DNA from: CAINEC01 sp046303115
GTDB lineage: Bacteria > Bacteroidota > Bacteroidia > AKYH767-A > OLB10
Assembly (NCBI GenBank): GCA_046303115.1
Contig: JBKCGZ010000049.1
Coordinates: 1-24,335, forward strand
Length of the DNA stretch: 24,335 nucleotides
Direction of reading: 5' to 3'
Shown: piece by piece, positions 6,593 through 15,631 of the stretch
Numbering within the stretch: position 1 is the first letter of the stretch
Layout: each line of letters starts with the position of its first letter
Made by a program: the position numbers and the translations under genes
The notes under the pieces: generated by a model
The model's database searches: none
What the model saw: only the letters and a program-made list of their open reading frames with translations
What the model was told of the DNA's origin: nothing

Positions 6593-8047
6593 ATGAAGCA
6601 GGCTATCAATCTAGTTTGGCTAAAGCGAGATCTTAGAACGCAAGATCATGCTTCTTTTGCAGCTGCAGAAAAAGAGTCGCTACCATATTTAATTATTTTT
6701 TTGTTTGAGCCTGAAATGATATCCTATAAGGATACGAGTTTGCGACATCTGCGTTTTCAATATTTATCAATCAAGGATATGAATAAAACCTTGCTTGCAT
6801 CAAATAAAAAAGTGGAGATCTTATATGGAGATGCTGTGGATGTCTTTGATTATTTATGTACTACATTTTCAATCAATAAGGTTTTTAGTTATCAGGAAAG
6901 TGGAACATTGATCACTTATAATCGTGATATACTAGTTTCAGAATTATTCAAGAAAAATGGATGTGAATGGATAGAGTTTCAACGCGACGGAATCAAGCGT
7001 GCAATTAAAAATAGAGATGGTTGGGACTTAAGTTGGAAAGAAGTAATGCATGCCCCATTAATTAAAAATGAATTCACTGTTCGAGATGAAATTGTAATCG
7101 AGCATCCATTTGAGTTATTACCACGATTAGAGAAATTATTTTCTGAATATCCAGTTGTGATGCAACCACCTGGAGAAACCAACGCATTTAGATACTTGTC
7201 TTCTTTTATTCATCAGCGTGGAAAATTATATCATAAGCATATTAGTAAGCCTTTGGAAAGTCGTACGAGTTGTAGTCGACTATCACCTTATATCAGTTGG
7301 GGAAATTTAAGCATACGACAAGCGTATCAGTATGTGAATACTTCAAAGGCCGTTTGTGAACATCCTTTTCCTTATAGTAATTTCATTACTCGTTTGCATT
7401 GGCATTGCCATTTCATTCAAAAGTTTGAGATGGAATGCACGTATGAGTTTTTCTGTTTGAATAAGGTTTATGAAGATTTAAACTTGCCTTTAAATAAATC
7501 CTATTTACAAGCTTGGAAAAACGCTACGACCGGTTATCCGTTAATGGATGCATGCATGATTTGTCTGAAAGAAACTGGATGGATAAATTTTCGAATGCGT
7601 GCCATGTTAGTTTCCTTCCTTTGTCATCATTTGATGCAGGATTGGCGTTATGGAGTTTATCATTTAGCTAAATTGTTTTTAGACTATGACCCCGGAATTC
7701 ATTATCCACAATTTCAGATGCAGGCAGGAACAACAGGTGTAAATACCATTCGTATTTATAATCCTATAAAGCAGAGTTTAGAACAAGATCCCAACGGTGA
7801 TTTTATTAAGACGTGGTTGCCTCAATTAAAAAATATTCCTGCTGAATTCATTCATGAACCATGGAAAATGTCGACTGAAGAACAAGCGCATTATCAGGTT
7901 AAATTAGGAAAGGATTATCCATTGCCTATCGTAGATATTATCGAGACTGGTAAAGAAGCCCGAACATTATTTTGGTCTTTCAGGAAGACTCAAAATATGG
8001 CAGCTGAAAACAATCGAATTCTTCAAAGTCATGTAAATAGAAACTAA
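6593..8047 (+). CDS. cryptochrome/photolyase family protein
   Basis: A full-length family member of 484 residues. The N-terminal alpha/beta domain starts LVWLKRDLRTQDH (8-19), and the FAD-binding domain includes SRLSPYISWGNLS (228-240), TGYPLMDA (313-320), FRMRAMLVSF (333-342), DWRYG (350-354) and AGTTGVNTIRIYNP (378-391). In place of the canonical D-x-D-x-A-A-N-N-x-x-W-Q-W stretch it has DYDPGIHYPQFQM (364-376). The FAD-proximal Trp is therefore F374, the next Trp is M376, and the Asn near flavin N5 is H370; W351 is kept. It may be a photolyase with an altered photoreduction route or a photoreceptor. The gene follows the shorter photolyase-like gene by 4 bases. Confidence 0.92.
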   Translation: MKQAINLVWLKRDLRTQDHASFAAAEKESLPYLIIFLFEPEMISYKDTSLRHLRFQYLSIKDMNKTLLASNKKVEILYGDAVDVFDYLCTTFSINKVFSYQESGTLITYNRDILVSELFKKNGCEWIEFQRDGIKRAIKNRDGWDLSWKEVMHAPLIKNEFTVRDEIVIEHPFELLPRLEKLFSEYPVVMQPPGETNAFRYLSSFIHQRGKLYHKHISKPLESRTSCSRLSPYISWGNLSIRQAYQYVNTSKAVCEHPFPYSNFITRLHWHCHFIQKFEMECTYEFFCLNKVYEDLNLPLNKSYLQAWKNATTGYPLMDACMICLKETGWINFRMRAMLVSFLCHHLMQDWRYGVYHLAKLFLDYDPGIHYPQFQMQAGTTGVNTIRIYNPIKQSLEQDPNGDFIKTWLPQLKNIPAEFIHEPWKMSTEEQAHYQVKLGKDYPLPIVDIIETGKEARTLFWSFRKTQNMAAENNRILQSHVNRN

Positions 8048-8114
8048 TGGTAAAATTATTTTCTCTTAATACATGATGTTGATTTTTGTCATTTTTTGTA
8101 GATAATTTGATGAT

Positions 8115-8149
8115 TTGCTATTTAGAATGATTCTAAATAGCTAGTTTTG
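8115..8149 (+). promoter_or_regulatory. promoter with Fur-type palindrome before TonB receptor gene
   Basis: A perfect palindrome, two 12-base arms (GCTATTTAGAAT and its complement) around a single central G at 8129, spans 8117-8141. It is followed at once by TAGTTTTG (8142-8149), an exact Bacteroidota -7 element, with TTG at 8115-8117 as a -33 element (24-base spacer). The 7-1-7 core TAGAATGATTCTA is of the kind bound by Fur/PerR dimers. Lying between the two promoter elements, a bound repressor would block initiation. The expected start of transcription is about 15 bases before the ATG at 8170. Confidence 0.78.
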
Positions 8150-8169
8150 TCCTCTCAAAAAGCAAAAAT

Positions 8170-10374
8170 ATGTTACGAAAATCCTTAAAGTATTCATTAC
8201 TAGTATTCTTATTATTTATTGTCACATCTAGTTACTCCCAAACTATAGATTCATTAAAAAAAATTGACTTAAAGGAAATTGAAATAAAATCGTATCAACT
8301 CAAGAGCGACCGACAAAGATTAAAGCCTGTGCAAGATAATGTTATCTATGCTGGAAAGAAAACAGAGTTGATTGATATGGCATTGGTAAGTGCTGATTTA
8401 AGTACAAATAATACACGTCAAATTTTTTCAAAAGTGCCAGGTATTAGTATTTGGGAAAATGATGGTTCAGGAATTCAAACAAGTGTTGCTTCACGTGGCT
8501 TAAGTCCTAATCGCTCTTGGGAATTCAATGTACGTCAAAATGGTTATGATATTAGTGCTGATCCTTTAGGTTATCCGGAGGCATATTATACACCACCAAT
8601 GGAAGCACTATCTAAAATTGAAGTCGTTAGAGGTTCTTCATCACTCCAATTTGGGCCTCAATTCGGTGGATTGTTAAATTATCACTTTAAAAAAGGTGAT
8701 ACAATTAAGCCTATTACTTATGAAACAGAAGAAACCATAGGTTCCTATGGAATGTTTAATTCGTATAATGCAATAGGAGGAACTAAAAACAAATTTTCTT
8801 ATTATGGTTTCTTACATATAAGGAGTGCCGATGGATGGCGAAAGAATAGTCGCTATAACACAATGACTAGATACTTATCATTACAGTATAAGTTGTCAAC
8901 TAAAATAGTTTTGTCTGCTGAATACACTAATATGAATTTTAAAAGTCAACAGAGTGGTGGACTTACTGATTCAATGTTTGCAGTTAATCCTCGTCAATCT
9001 GTTAGAGCAAGGAATTGGTTTAGTACACCATGGAATTTATTATCTGTTAGTATGGATTATTCTATTAATAATAACATAAATCTCAATGTAAAAACATTTG
9101 CAGTTTTAGCTGAACGTAACAGTGTTGGTTATACTAAATCGATTAATATACAAGATTCAATAAATCCTTCTACTTTGCAATATAATCCTCGTCAGGTAGA
9201 TTGTGATTCTTATGAAAATTATGGAGCTGAAGCAAGATTATTGCTTAATTATAAACTAGGTAAGACTAAGCAAATACTTGCGACTGGAGTGCGTTATTTT
9301 AGAGGGGAAACTAATCGTAATCAATTAGGGGTTGGAACAACAGGTAATGATTTTGATCTTCAAATTGAGGATGTTAAATACGGACGAACTTTTAATTATA
9401 CTACAATTAATTATGCCGTTTTTGCTGAGAATATTTTTCAGATAAATAATAAACTAAGAATAATTCCAGGCGCTCGCTTCGAAAATATTAAAAATACGGT
9501 GGGTGGATTTTTAAATGTAAATAGTGGTTTGAAAGTCAATGATGATGAACGTTTGAGAGCTATATTTCTATATGGAATAGGAGGTGAATTTGATTGTTCA
9601 AAGTATACCCAGCTATACGCAAACTATTCAATAGCATATCGACCAATAACATTTTCTGAGTTAACGCCATCGGCAACGACTGATATAATTGATCCGAATC
9701 TTAAAGATGCAACAGGGTATAATGCTGACTTTGGTTATCGAGGGCAGATTAAAAATTGTTTTTCATTTGATGTTGGCGTATTTTATCTAAATTACAATAA
9801 CAGAATTGGTGTAATACAGAAGGATGGTTCAAATTTCAAGACCAACATAGGTACATCGGTTAGTCAAGGAATTGAATCTTATCTTGAATTAGATGTAATC
9901 AAGTTGTTTAACGATGAACCTCGTTTAGGTTCAGTAAGATTATATAGTTCTTTTTCTTATACAGATGCTCGATATACTAAATGGGATAATCCAACAATTG
10001 TGGATGATCCACAAAAATCATATGTAGGAAAAATGGTAGAAAATGTACCAAGGAATATTCATCGATTTGGTTGTTCTTATCATCACGAAACAGTATCAGC
10101 TAGTTTGCAAATGAGTAAAGTATCGAGTGTTTTTACTGATGCGTTAAATACAATTGCTCCTAATGCTACCTCTACTATTGGCATGATCAATGGCTATCAG
10201 ATCTTTGATTTTTCATTGGCATATAAAATAAAAGAAACTTACACTTTTAAATTTGGTGTTAATAATATTGCGGATGAGAAATATGCTACTCGTCGATCTG
10301 GTGGTTATCCTGGTCCTGGGATATTACCAGGCAATGGTAGAACATTTTATATTGGAATAGGAGGGAAGTTTTGA
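8170..10374 (+). CDS. TonB-dependent outer-membrane receptor, FecA-like, probably for iron
   Basis: The protein has 734 residues. A signal peptide (1-23, ending SYSQ) is followed by a short segment with KEIEIKSYQ, in the place where a TonB box often occurs. A plug domain follows at roughly 75-175 (FSKVPGISIWENDGSGIQTSVASRGLS-type and IEVVRGSSSLQFGPQFGGLLNYHFKKG-type features), and then a beta-barrel ending in a C-terminal aromatic (GIGGKF). There is no carboxypeptidase-like N-terminal extension, so it is not SusC-type; the layout is that of FecA/siderophore receptors. The Fur-type palindrome in its promoter supports uptake of an iron complex. The exact ligand cannot be told, and no SusD-like partner is near. 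Confidence 0.92.
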   Translation: MLRKSLKYSLLVFLLFIVTSSYSQTIDSLKKIDLKEIEIKSYQLKSDRQRLKPVQDNVIYAGKKTELIDMALVSADLSTNNTRQIFSKVPGISIWENDGSGIQTSVASRGLSPNRSWEFNVRQNGYDISADPLGYPEAYYTPPMEALSKIEVVRGSSSLQFGPQFGGLLNYHFKKGDTIKPITYETEETIGSYGMFNSYNAIGGTKNKFSYYGFLHIRSADGWRKNSRYNTMTRYLSLQYKLSTKIVLSAEYTNMNFKSQQSGGLTDSMFAVNPRQSVRARNWFSTPWNLLSVSMDYSINNNINLNVKTFAVLAERNSVGYTKSINIQDSINPSTLQYNPRQVDCDSYENYGAEARLLLNYKLGKTKQILATGVRYFRGETNRNQLGVGTTGNDFDLQIEDVKYGRTFNYTTINYAVFAENIFQINNKLRIIPGARFENIKNTVGGFLNVNSGLKVNDDERLRAIFLYGIGGEFDCSKYTQLYANYSIAYRPITFSELTPSATTDIIDPNLKDATGYNADFGYRGQIKNCFSFDVGVFYLNYNNRIGVIQKDGSNFKTNIGTSVSQGIESYLELDVIKLFNDEPRLGSVRLYSSFSYTDARYTKWDNPTIVDDPQKSYVGKMVENVPRNIHRFGCSYHHETVSASLQMSKVSSVFTDALNTIAPNATSTIGMINGYQIFDFSLAYKIKETYTFKFGVNNIADEKYATRRSGGYPGPGILPGNGRTFYIGIGGKF

Positions 10375-10456
10375 TTTTTCAATACTGTTGATATAAGAAG
10401 ATGTTAATCAAAATGTAGTTCTGTAATTTGATTGTTTACTTTTACAAAAAAGTAAC

Positions 10457-10975
10457 ATGAAAATTAAATATGTAGTATTGGTAGTTTTGATTTCTTTTTT
10501 ATTTGGATTTCAATTAAACGGAATGTTATCATCGTATCAAAAAAGTGAGAAGGGGAGAGTAACAAGCATTGGAGGGATTTTCTTTAAATGCAAGAACCCA
10601 AAGGAGGTTAGAAACTGGTATAAAGAAAATTTAGGTTTTAATATCAATGATTATGGTGCTGTGTTTGAATGGCGACAAGGTGCAGATTCATCACAAAAAG
10701 GATTTACACAATGGAGTCCGTTTAACGAGAAAACAAAATACTTCGAGCCATCCACCAAAGAGTTCATGATTAATTTTAGAGTGGAGAATATCGAATCATT
10801 AGTAAGTGATTTGAAAAGTAAAAATGTAAACGTTGTTGATTCTATTGAGTCATTCGATTATGGAATGTTTGTTCACATCATGGATTTAGAAGGGAATAAA
10901 ATAGAATTGTGGGAACCAAATGATAAGGTGTATGAAAAGATGGGATTGGATATGGGTTTAACAACAATCAAATAA
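10457..10975 (+). CDS. VOC-superfamily protein with N-terminal anchor
   Basis: The protein has 172 residues. An N-terminal hydrophobic helix (residues 5-18) is a signal anchor or signal peptide. It precedes one glyoxalase/bleomycin-resistance (VOC) module, with GGIFFKCKNPKEVRNWYKENLGF near residues 35-57 and the metal-ligand-type motif DLEGNKIELWEP near 145-156. VOC proteins bind a divalent metal and small ligands; the substrate is unknown. The export signal is unusual because most are cytosolic. TTACTTTT and AAAAGTAA just before the ATG (10436-10455) can form an 8-bp hairpin next to the start codon. Confidence 0.85.
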   Translation: MKIKYVVLVVLISFLFGFQLNGMLSSYQKSEKGRVTSIGGIFFKCKNPKEVRNWYKENLGFNINDYGAVFEWRQGADSSQKGFTQWSPFNEKTKYFEPSTKEFMINFRVENIESLVSDLKSKNVNVVDSIESFDYGMFVHIMDLEGNKIELWEPNDKVYEKMGLDMGLTTIK

Positions 10976-11049
10976 CTATATCATTATTTCAAGCAAGGAA
11001 GATAAATTTCATTCTTAATAATACTTTACTTTAATAAAAAGCAAGTTAT

Positions 11050-12069
11050 ATGCGTTTAATCATCACACTAATCGTTGCGACTCTATTTGCCGCATGTAAT
11101 CAGAAGTCAGATAAAAGTAATTCTGATCTAAAGACTTATTTTAATTATAATGATTCGATAGAAGGAGCAGGAGTTAAAATGATTCCAATTAAAACTCCGG
11201 TAGGCGATTTTAAAGTATGGACAAAACGATTTGGAAATAATCCAAAGATAAAAATTCTCTTATTGCATGGCGGTCCTGCGATGACGCATGAATACATGGA
11301 GTGTTTCGAAACATTTTTTCAGAGAGAAGGATTTGAGTTTTATGAATATGATCAATTAGGCTCTTATTATAGCGATCAGCCTACAGATAGTAGTCTGTGG
11401 ACAACTGATCGGTTTGTAGAAGAAGTAGAACAAGTGCGAACGGTTATTCATGCTGATAGTTCTAACTTTTACGTTTTAGGTAATTCATGGGGTGGAATTT
11501 TAGCGATGCAATATGCATTAAAGTATCAGCGAAATTTAAAAGGTTTAATCGTTGCAAATATGATGGCGAGTGTGCCTGAATACGGACGATATGCAGATGA
11601 AGTGCTGGCAAAGCAAATGAAGCCAGAAGTGTTTGCTGAAATAAAATCGCTGGAAGCAAAAGGTGATTATAATAATCCCCGTTACATGGAATTACTTATT
11701 CCGAATTTTTATAACGAGCATATTTGTCGATTGAAAGAATGGCCAGAAGCATTAGGTCGCTCGATGAAGCATCTTAACAGTAGTATCTATGTGATGATGC
11801 AAGGTCCGAGTGAATTTGGTGTTAGTGGACGGCTTACCAATTGGGATGTTAAGAATCGTTTGCATGAAATCACTGTTCCAACATTGATGATAGGAGCTAA
11901 GTATGATACGATGGATCCGAAAGCAATGGAGGAACAAAGTAAGTTAGTGAAGAAGGGACAATTTCTTTATTGCCCTAATGGAAGTCATTTGTCGATGTGG
12001 GATGATCAAAAAGTATTTATGGGTGGTGTAATAAAATTTATTCATGAAGTTAATTCTGGTTTGAATTGA
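11050..12069 (+). CDS. lipoprotein alpha/beta hydrolase, proline iminopeptidase-like (S33)
   Basis: The protein has 339 residues. A lipoprotein signal ends LFAAC (Cys16). The hydrolase fold is clear: HGGP oxyanion segment at 73-76, YDQLGSYYSDQP after the next strand, nucleophile elbow GNSWGG with S146, acid in GAKYDTMDP (D286 or D289), and H313 in GSHLSMW. These match the proline iminopeptidase/tricorn-interacting-factor group of family S33, which remove N-terminal residues from peptides. A lipid anchor puts it in the envelope, where it could trim imported peptides. It lies 74 bases after the VOC gene on the same strand and 54 bases before the TlpA-like gene. Confidence 0.9.
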   Translation: MRLIITLIVATLFAACNQKSDKSNSDLKTYFNYNDSIEGAGVKMIPIKTPVGDFKVWTKRFGNNPKIKILLLHGGPAMTHEYMECFETFFQREGFEFYEYDQLGSYYSDQPTDSSLWTTDRFVEEVEQVRTVIHADSSNFYVLGNSWGGILAMQYALKYQRNLKGLIVANMMASVPEYGRYADEVLAKQMKPEVFAEIKSLEAKGDYNNPRYMELLIPNFYNEHICRLKEWPEALGRSMKHLNSSIYVMMQGPSEFGVSGRLTNWDVKNRLHEITVPTLMIGAKYDTMDPKAMEEQSKLVKKGQFLYCPNGSHLSMWDDQKVFMGGVIKFIHEVNSGLN

Positions 12070-12123
12070 TTTTGCAATTCATTGGCTTACGACAAATTAT
12101 TTATCTTTAATCAAAATTACATT

Positions 12124-12900
12124 ATGAAATTCAAGTATTTCCTCTCGTTATTGTTCGTGTTTACATCATTTAATATTTGTCATGCACAAGAAGCTAATAA
12201 TGCGAATAATCTTCTCTTAAAAGGCCTACACAAAGCTGGGTTTGACGAGTTGGATGCTAGTCAGCCGTTAATGTTAGATGGAATTACAATTCCTGTTTAT
12301 TCTGAAAAATTCGAGCGGTTAGAAGGAGATGATTTCATGAAGGTGATGATGACGGCCGATTATATTCCCGAGCCATATATTGATAGTACCAAGTCAGTTA
12401 AGCTTTTTTTACTTCGCAAAGCAACCGAAGCAGAGAAAAATCAGATGATGCAATTTCAAGGAGATGCACCTATTGCAAATGCGATGATTGGTAAGCCTGC
12501 AATTCCGTTTGCTATTACGGATATAGTAGGTAATAACTATTCGTTGGAGTCATTAAAGGGAAAAGTGGTGGTTCTTAATTTCTGGTTTATCGAGTGTAAG
12601 CCTTGCGTAATGGAAATACCTGATTTAAATAAACTAGTAGAAAAGTATAAAGGAAAAGATGTTGTTTTCTTAGGAATTACCAATAACGATAAAGCTAAAA
12701 TTCAAAAGTTTTTAGAGAAGCAACCATATAATTATAACCTAATTGCTGGAGATAATAAAGTAGCCAATGATTATGGTATTATGGCATTTCCAACTCATAT
12801 TATAATTGATAAAAATTCTACAGTGGCTTTTTCTGCTACTGGATTAGGTCCGACAACCTTGAGTGATATTGATAAGTTAATTGGTACAATGGTGAAATAA
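12124..12900 (+). CDS. TlpA-like thiol-disulfide oxidoreductase, exported
   Basis: From the ATG at 12124 the protein has 258 residues and a clear signal peptide ending HAQ, which favours this start over a TTG 42 bases upstream. Residues 25-115 form an unrecognised N-terminal region. The rest is a thioredoxin-like domain of the TlpA/AhpC type: GKPAIPFAITDIVGNNYSL, the redox motif WFIECKPC (CKPC at 158-161), FLGITNND, and a FPTHIIID segment with the usual cis-proline. It should act in the periplasm or outer envelope in disulfide reduction or isomerisation. A small membrane-protein gene follows after 22 bases. Confidence 0.9.
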   Translation: MKFKYFLSLLFVFTSFNICHAQEANNANNLLLKGLHKAGFDELDASQPLMLDGITIPVYSEKFERLEGDDFMKVMMTADYIPEPYIDSTKSVKLFLLRKATEAEKNQMMQFQGDAPIANAMIGKPAIPFAITDIVGNNYSLESLKGKVVVLNFWFIECKPCVMEIPDLNKLVEKYKGKDVVFLGITNNDKAKIQKFLEKQPYNYNLIAGDNKVANDYGIMAFPTHIIIDKNSTVAFSATGLGPTTLSDIDKLIGTMVK

Positions 12901-12922
12901 TTTTTCAGATAATAATCAATAA

Positions 12923-13222
12923 ATGTCAAACAATACTCCTCAGCAGATATTACCTACAGCAGCTAATCTAATCGGATTTAGTTTGTTTGTAATAACATCA
13001 ATGCATGTAAGTGACAAAGCAGCATCGAGTTGGATAGATGAATTTGTATCCGTTGTGACCTTAATGCTGACCTTTTCCTGTTTGTTTTCGTTTATCGCAA
13101 TCAGAACAAATGTGAATACACGACGTGCTCAAATGGAAATGTTTTCGGAGTACACTTTTATATTCTCCTTGCTTGGTATTCTGTTGATTATTTTGCTTTT
13201 AGTTTTTGGGTTTATCGAATAA
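12923..13222 (+). CDS. small three-helix membrane protein, unknown
   Basis: The protein has 99 residues with three likely transmembrane helices (about 14-30, 42-59 and 75-96). A basic segment RTNVNTRRAQ lies between the second and third. I do not recognise the family. It follows the TlpA-like gene by 22 bases and may be co-transcribed. It ends 4 bases from the stop of the convergent gene on the other strand. Confidence 0.7.
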   Translation: MSNNTPQQILPTAANLIGFSLFVITSMHVSDKAASSWIDEFVSVVTLMLTFSCLFSFIAIRTNVNTRRAQMEMFSEYTFIFSLLGILLIILLLVFGFIE

Positions 13223-13226
13223 TAAA

Positions 13227-15599
13227 TTAATCATCATAACCCTTTGCAAATCCTTTTTCAAAGCGTTTTAGATTTTTATCATCGCTAGTGTATTGCTTAA
13301 CGAGATTCTTTGCTTTTCCTCCGGGATTATTCGTTGCTTCGCGCTTTCCGAATTTAAATCCGAGTTCATAAAGTGAACCTTCTAAAATTTTATCATCTAC
13401 ATTTTTCGAAAGTAATAACTTAAAAAGCGTAAGTGACTTTTCTAATTCATTTTGTGCGGTATAGCTTTCTGCTGCATATTGCATTAATCCGTTGCTGGCT
13501 TTAGAGGTTACGTAATTGTAAAAATCAGGATCGTGATTAATACCAAAGCTGGCAACATTTCTCGTAGTGTAATAGTCTGTAGCTTTTTTGTAGATCGAAA
13601 TACAATCACTGAACTGTCGCTTATATTCTTTGTCTTTAAAGTCGCGCATCATTCCTAAGTAAGTTGCTGCAGGACGAATTTCTATTTCATTGCTTTCTAT
13701 TTGAGTTACATCGATTGCGCAATTATTGAATTGTCTTGATATATCTAATGCTCTATTGAAATCATCACTGGCCTCTAGTAACTTGTTGCTTGATTTTTTC
13801 TGCATTCCACTATTGAACAAGGTGGTGATTTCTTTTTGTGCGTTGATGCATTCCTGCGTGCTGATCTTCTTACGTAATTGCTCCTTCAGTTTATTAAGAT
13901 CTTTGTCGTTGGTTAAATCATACTTCGTTTGAAGTTGAATAGCCATTTGCATTTTTTTACCTGCGTTAACTAAATCCCCTTGTTCGATGTAGCGATCCCC
14001 TTCGTAAAACAACTCACTCGTACGCGGCCTTGCAGCCTGCTGCTGAATTGTTTTTAAGTCAGTTGGTGCGGTTAACTCATAATCCTTTAACATTTGCTCT
14101 GCTTCATCCAGATTTAATAGCGCAGCATCGTAGTTTTTGGTTAGCGTGTTCGATTTCGCCTCTGCAATTTTTTTATCATAATAACGCTGACGGACCACCT
14201 TTTTTAAAGTGAGTGCTTCTGAGTTGTCGGTTATTTCACGTGCGTTTAAAGACTGATAACGGATAGCGTTATCGAGCGCTTCATCAGCATCGACAAGATT
14301 GTTTTGTTGAATTGCAATACGTCCGTGATTTAAATGATCCTGATAAATCCCGTTTTTAGCAGCTCTAATCCCATTGAATAATTCATCATCGCATCGCACT
14401 GCAGCATATTTCTCACAGATACGTCTAGCTTCTTCATACTGATCAACAGCCTTGTAATAATCTTTATTGACTTTTAAATAACTATTGCCTAATTCGATTC
14501 GTTTTTCATATACATCACGAATTAAATCGAAGGTACGCTCTTTTGTTTCGGGATCAGGATAAAGGTTGTATAGGATATCATCCGATTTGCATATAGCTTC
14601 CATCAGATTGTCTCTTCTGAAATCAATAACTCCTAATTGTAGTAAGGAAGGTGCAAACAAAGGATTTAACTCCAATGAAAAATGAAAATACTGTTCTGCT
14701 TTTGGAATATTTCCAGATCTTAAAAAGTCGACGCCGCGATTATAAAACAATGCATACAAATTAGCCATCATCTGGTTATACTGCTGACGAATAGTATTAG
14801 ATAGATTGCGACAATCATTAATTTTCCTATTAAATTGTGCAGGATCATATTGTGCTAATTGTAGGATGTTGTAGTAATTTCTTTTCTCTAACTCTACAAG
14901 TTTCAAATCAGCATCGTCCAATTTCTTCTGATGTAATCGGAAGTTTTCAATGTCATTCAGGTTGATACTTTGCAATAAGCCATAAGTATTATCGACAAGA
15001 GCAACCGATAAAAAGTAATTATTGATAAGCTCTACGCGCTCACGGATTCTGTTTACGCAGCCAGCATTATACGTAATTTGAAAGTTATGAATGTTAATGT
15101 CTCGTGCATTATTTAATGAATCAACAAACGTAAAGCTGCTATTATTCATTAAACTATTATTGATGTTGCCTGATATAGGGAAATCTCTCATTACGCCACC
15201 TTGAAAAACCACTTTCACATTTGCTGTATAATAAACAGGCGATATCGCTTCATTCAAATTAAATCCTTTATAATTCACATCTCCGCTATATTGAAAAGTT
15301 GTTCCTTCAATTTTTACTTCTCTTGAAAAATTATTAGCTTTTGATTTTACGATGATATTAAAATCCATTACCAATGCTGCTGTGCGTGGCGGCTTATTAA
15401 AAGTTCTGGCTAATTCATTCAGCACCTCACGACCATATGCATCTGTTTCACTAAGTGCAATATGCATCGGGACCGTTTTCGTATAATTCCCATTAAGGTT
15501 TCCTGAAGTATTATTTATTTGTCCACCGATAGGATGTAATTGTCCGTAAATAAGCTGCGGACTAATTAAAATAAACATTAAAATAAAAAAACGTTTCAT
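13227..15599 (-). CDS. large exported helical repeat (TPR-like) protein, unknown function
   Basis: The protein has 790 residues. A signal peptide (1-19, ending IYGQ) is followed by about 200 residues of beta-rich sequence. The rest is helical and repeat-rich, with TPR-like units such as FYNRGVDFLRSGNIPKAEQYFHFSLELNPL near 285-315 and ELFYEGDRYIEQGDLVNAGKKMQMAIQLQ near 530-560. This suggests a periplasmic or outer-membrane scaffold. No enzymatic motif was seen. A -7-like element inside the end of miaA gives it a possible promoter of its own; it starts 32 bases after the miaA stop. Confidence 0.82.
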   Translation of the reverse strand: MKRFFILMFILISPQLIYGQLHPIGGQINNTSGNLNGNYTKTVPMHIALSETDAYGREVLNELARTFNKPPRTAALVMDFNIIVKSKANNFSREVKIEGTTFQYSGDVNYKGFNLNEAISPVYYTANVKVVFQGGVMRDFPISGNINNSLMNNSSFTFVDSLNNARDINIHNFQITYNAGCVNRIRERVELINNYFLSVALVDNTYGLLQSINLNDIENFRLHQKKLDDADLKLVELEKRNYYNILQLAQYDPAQFNRKINDCRNLSNTIRQQYNQMMANLYALFYNRGVDFLRSGNIPKAEQYFHFSLELNPLFAPSLLQLGVIDFRRDNLMEAICKSDDILYNLYPDPETKERTFDLIRDVYEKRIELGNSYLKVNKDYYKAVDQYEEARRICEKYAAVRCDDELFNGIRAAKNGIYQDHLNHGRIAIQQNNLVDADEALDNAIRYQSLNAREITDNSEALTLKKVVRQRYYDKKIAEAKSNTLTKNYDAALLNLDEAEQMLKDYELTAPTDLKTIQQQAARPRTSELFYEGDRYIEQGDLVNAGKKMQMAIQLQTKYDLTNDKDLNKLKEQLRKKISTQECINAQKEITTLFNSGMQKKSSNKLLEASDDFNRALDISRQFNNCAIDVTQIESNEIEIRPAATYLGMMRDFKDKEYKRQFSDCISIYKKATDYYTTRNVASFGINHDPDFYNYVTSKASNGLMQYAAESYTAQNELEKSLTLFKLLLSKNVDDKILEGSLYELGFKFGKREATNNPGGKAKNLVKQYTSDDKNLKRFEKGFAKGYDD

Positions 15600-15631
15600 G
15601 ATATTGTTTTTATAAGTTAATAAGGCTTTAA

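Noticed and set aside
9904..9912. TTGTTTAAC inside the TonB receptor gene
   Set aside because: It is a coding match (Leu-Phe-Asn) without a paired arm; it serves as a reminder that the half-site occurs by chance.
12062..12081. TGAATTG/CAATTCA hairpin at the end of the S33 hydrolase gene
   Set aside because: It is a 7-bp AT-rich stem overlapping the stop codon with no T tract, so not called a terminator.
12082..12123. TTG start giving a longer TlpA-like protein
   Set aside because: The added 14 residues precede a complete signal peptide that begins at the ATG at 12124.
13726..13932. Plus-strand frames inside the large exported protein gene
   Set aside because: They are antisense shadows with Cys/Leu/Ser-rich sequence and no motif.
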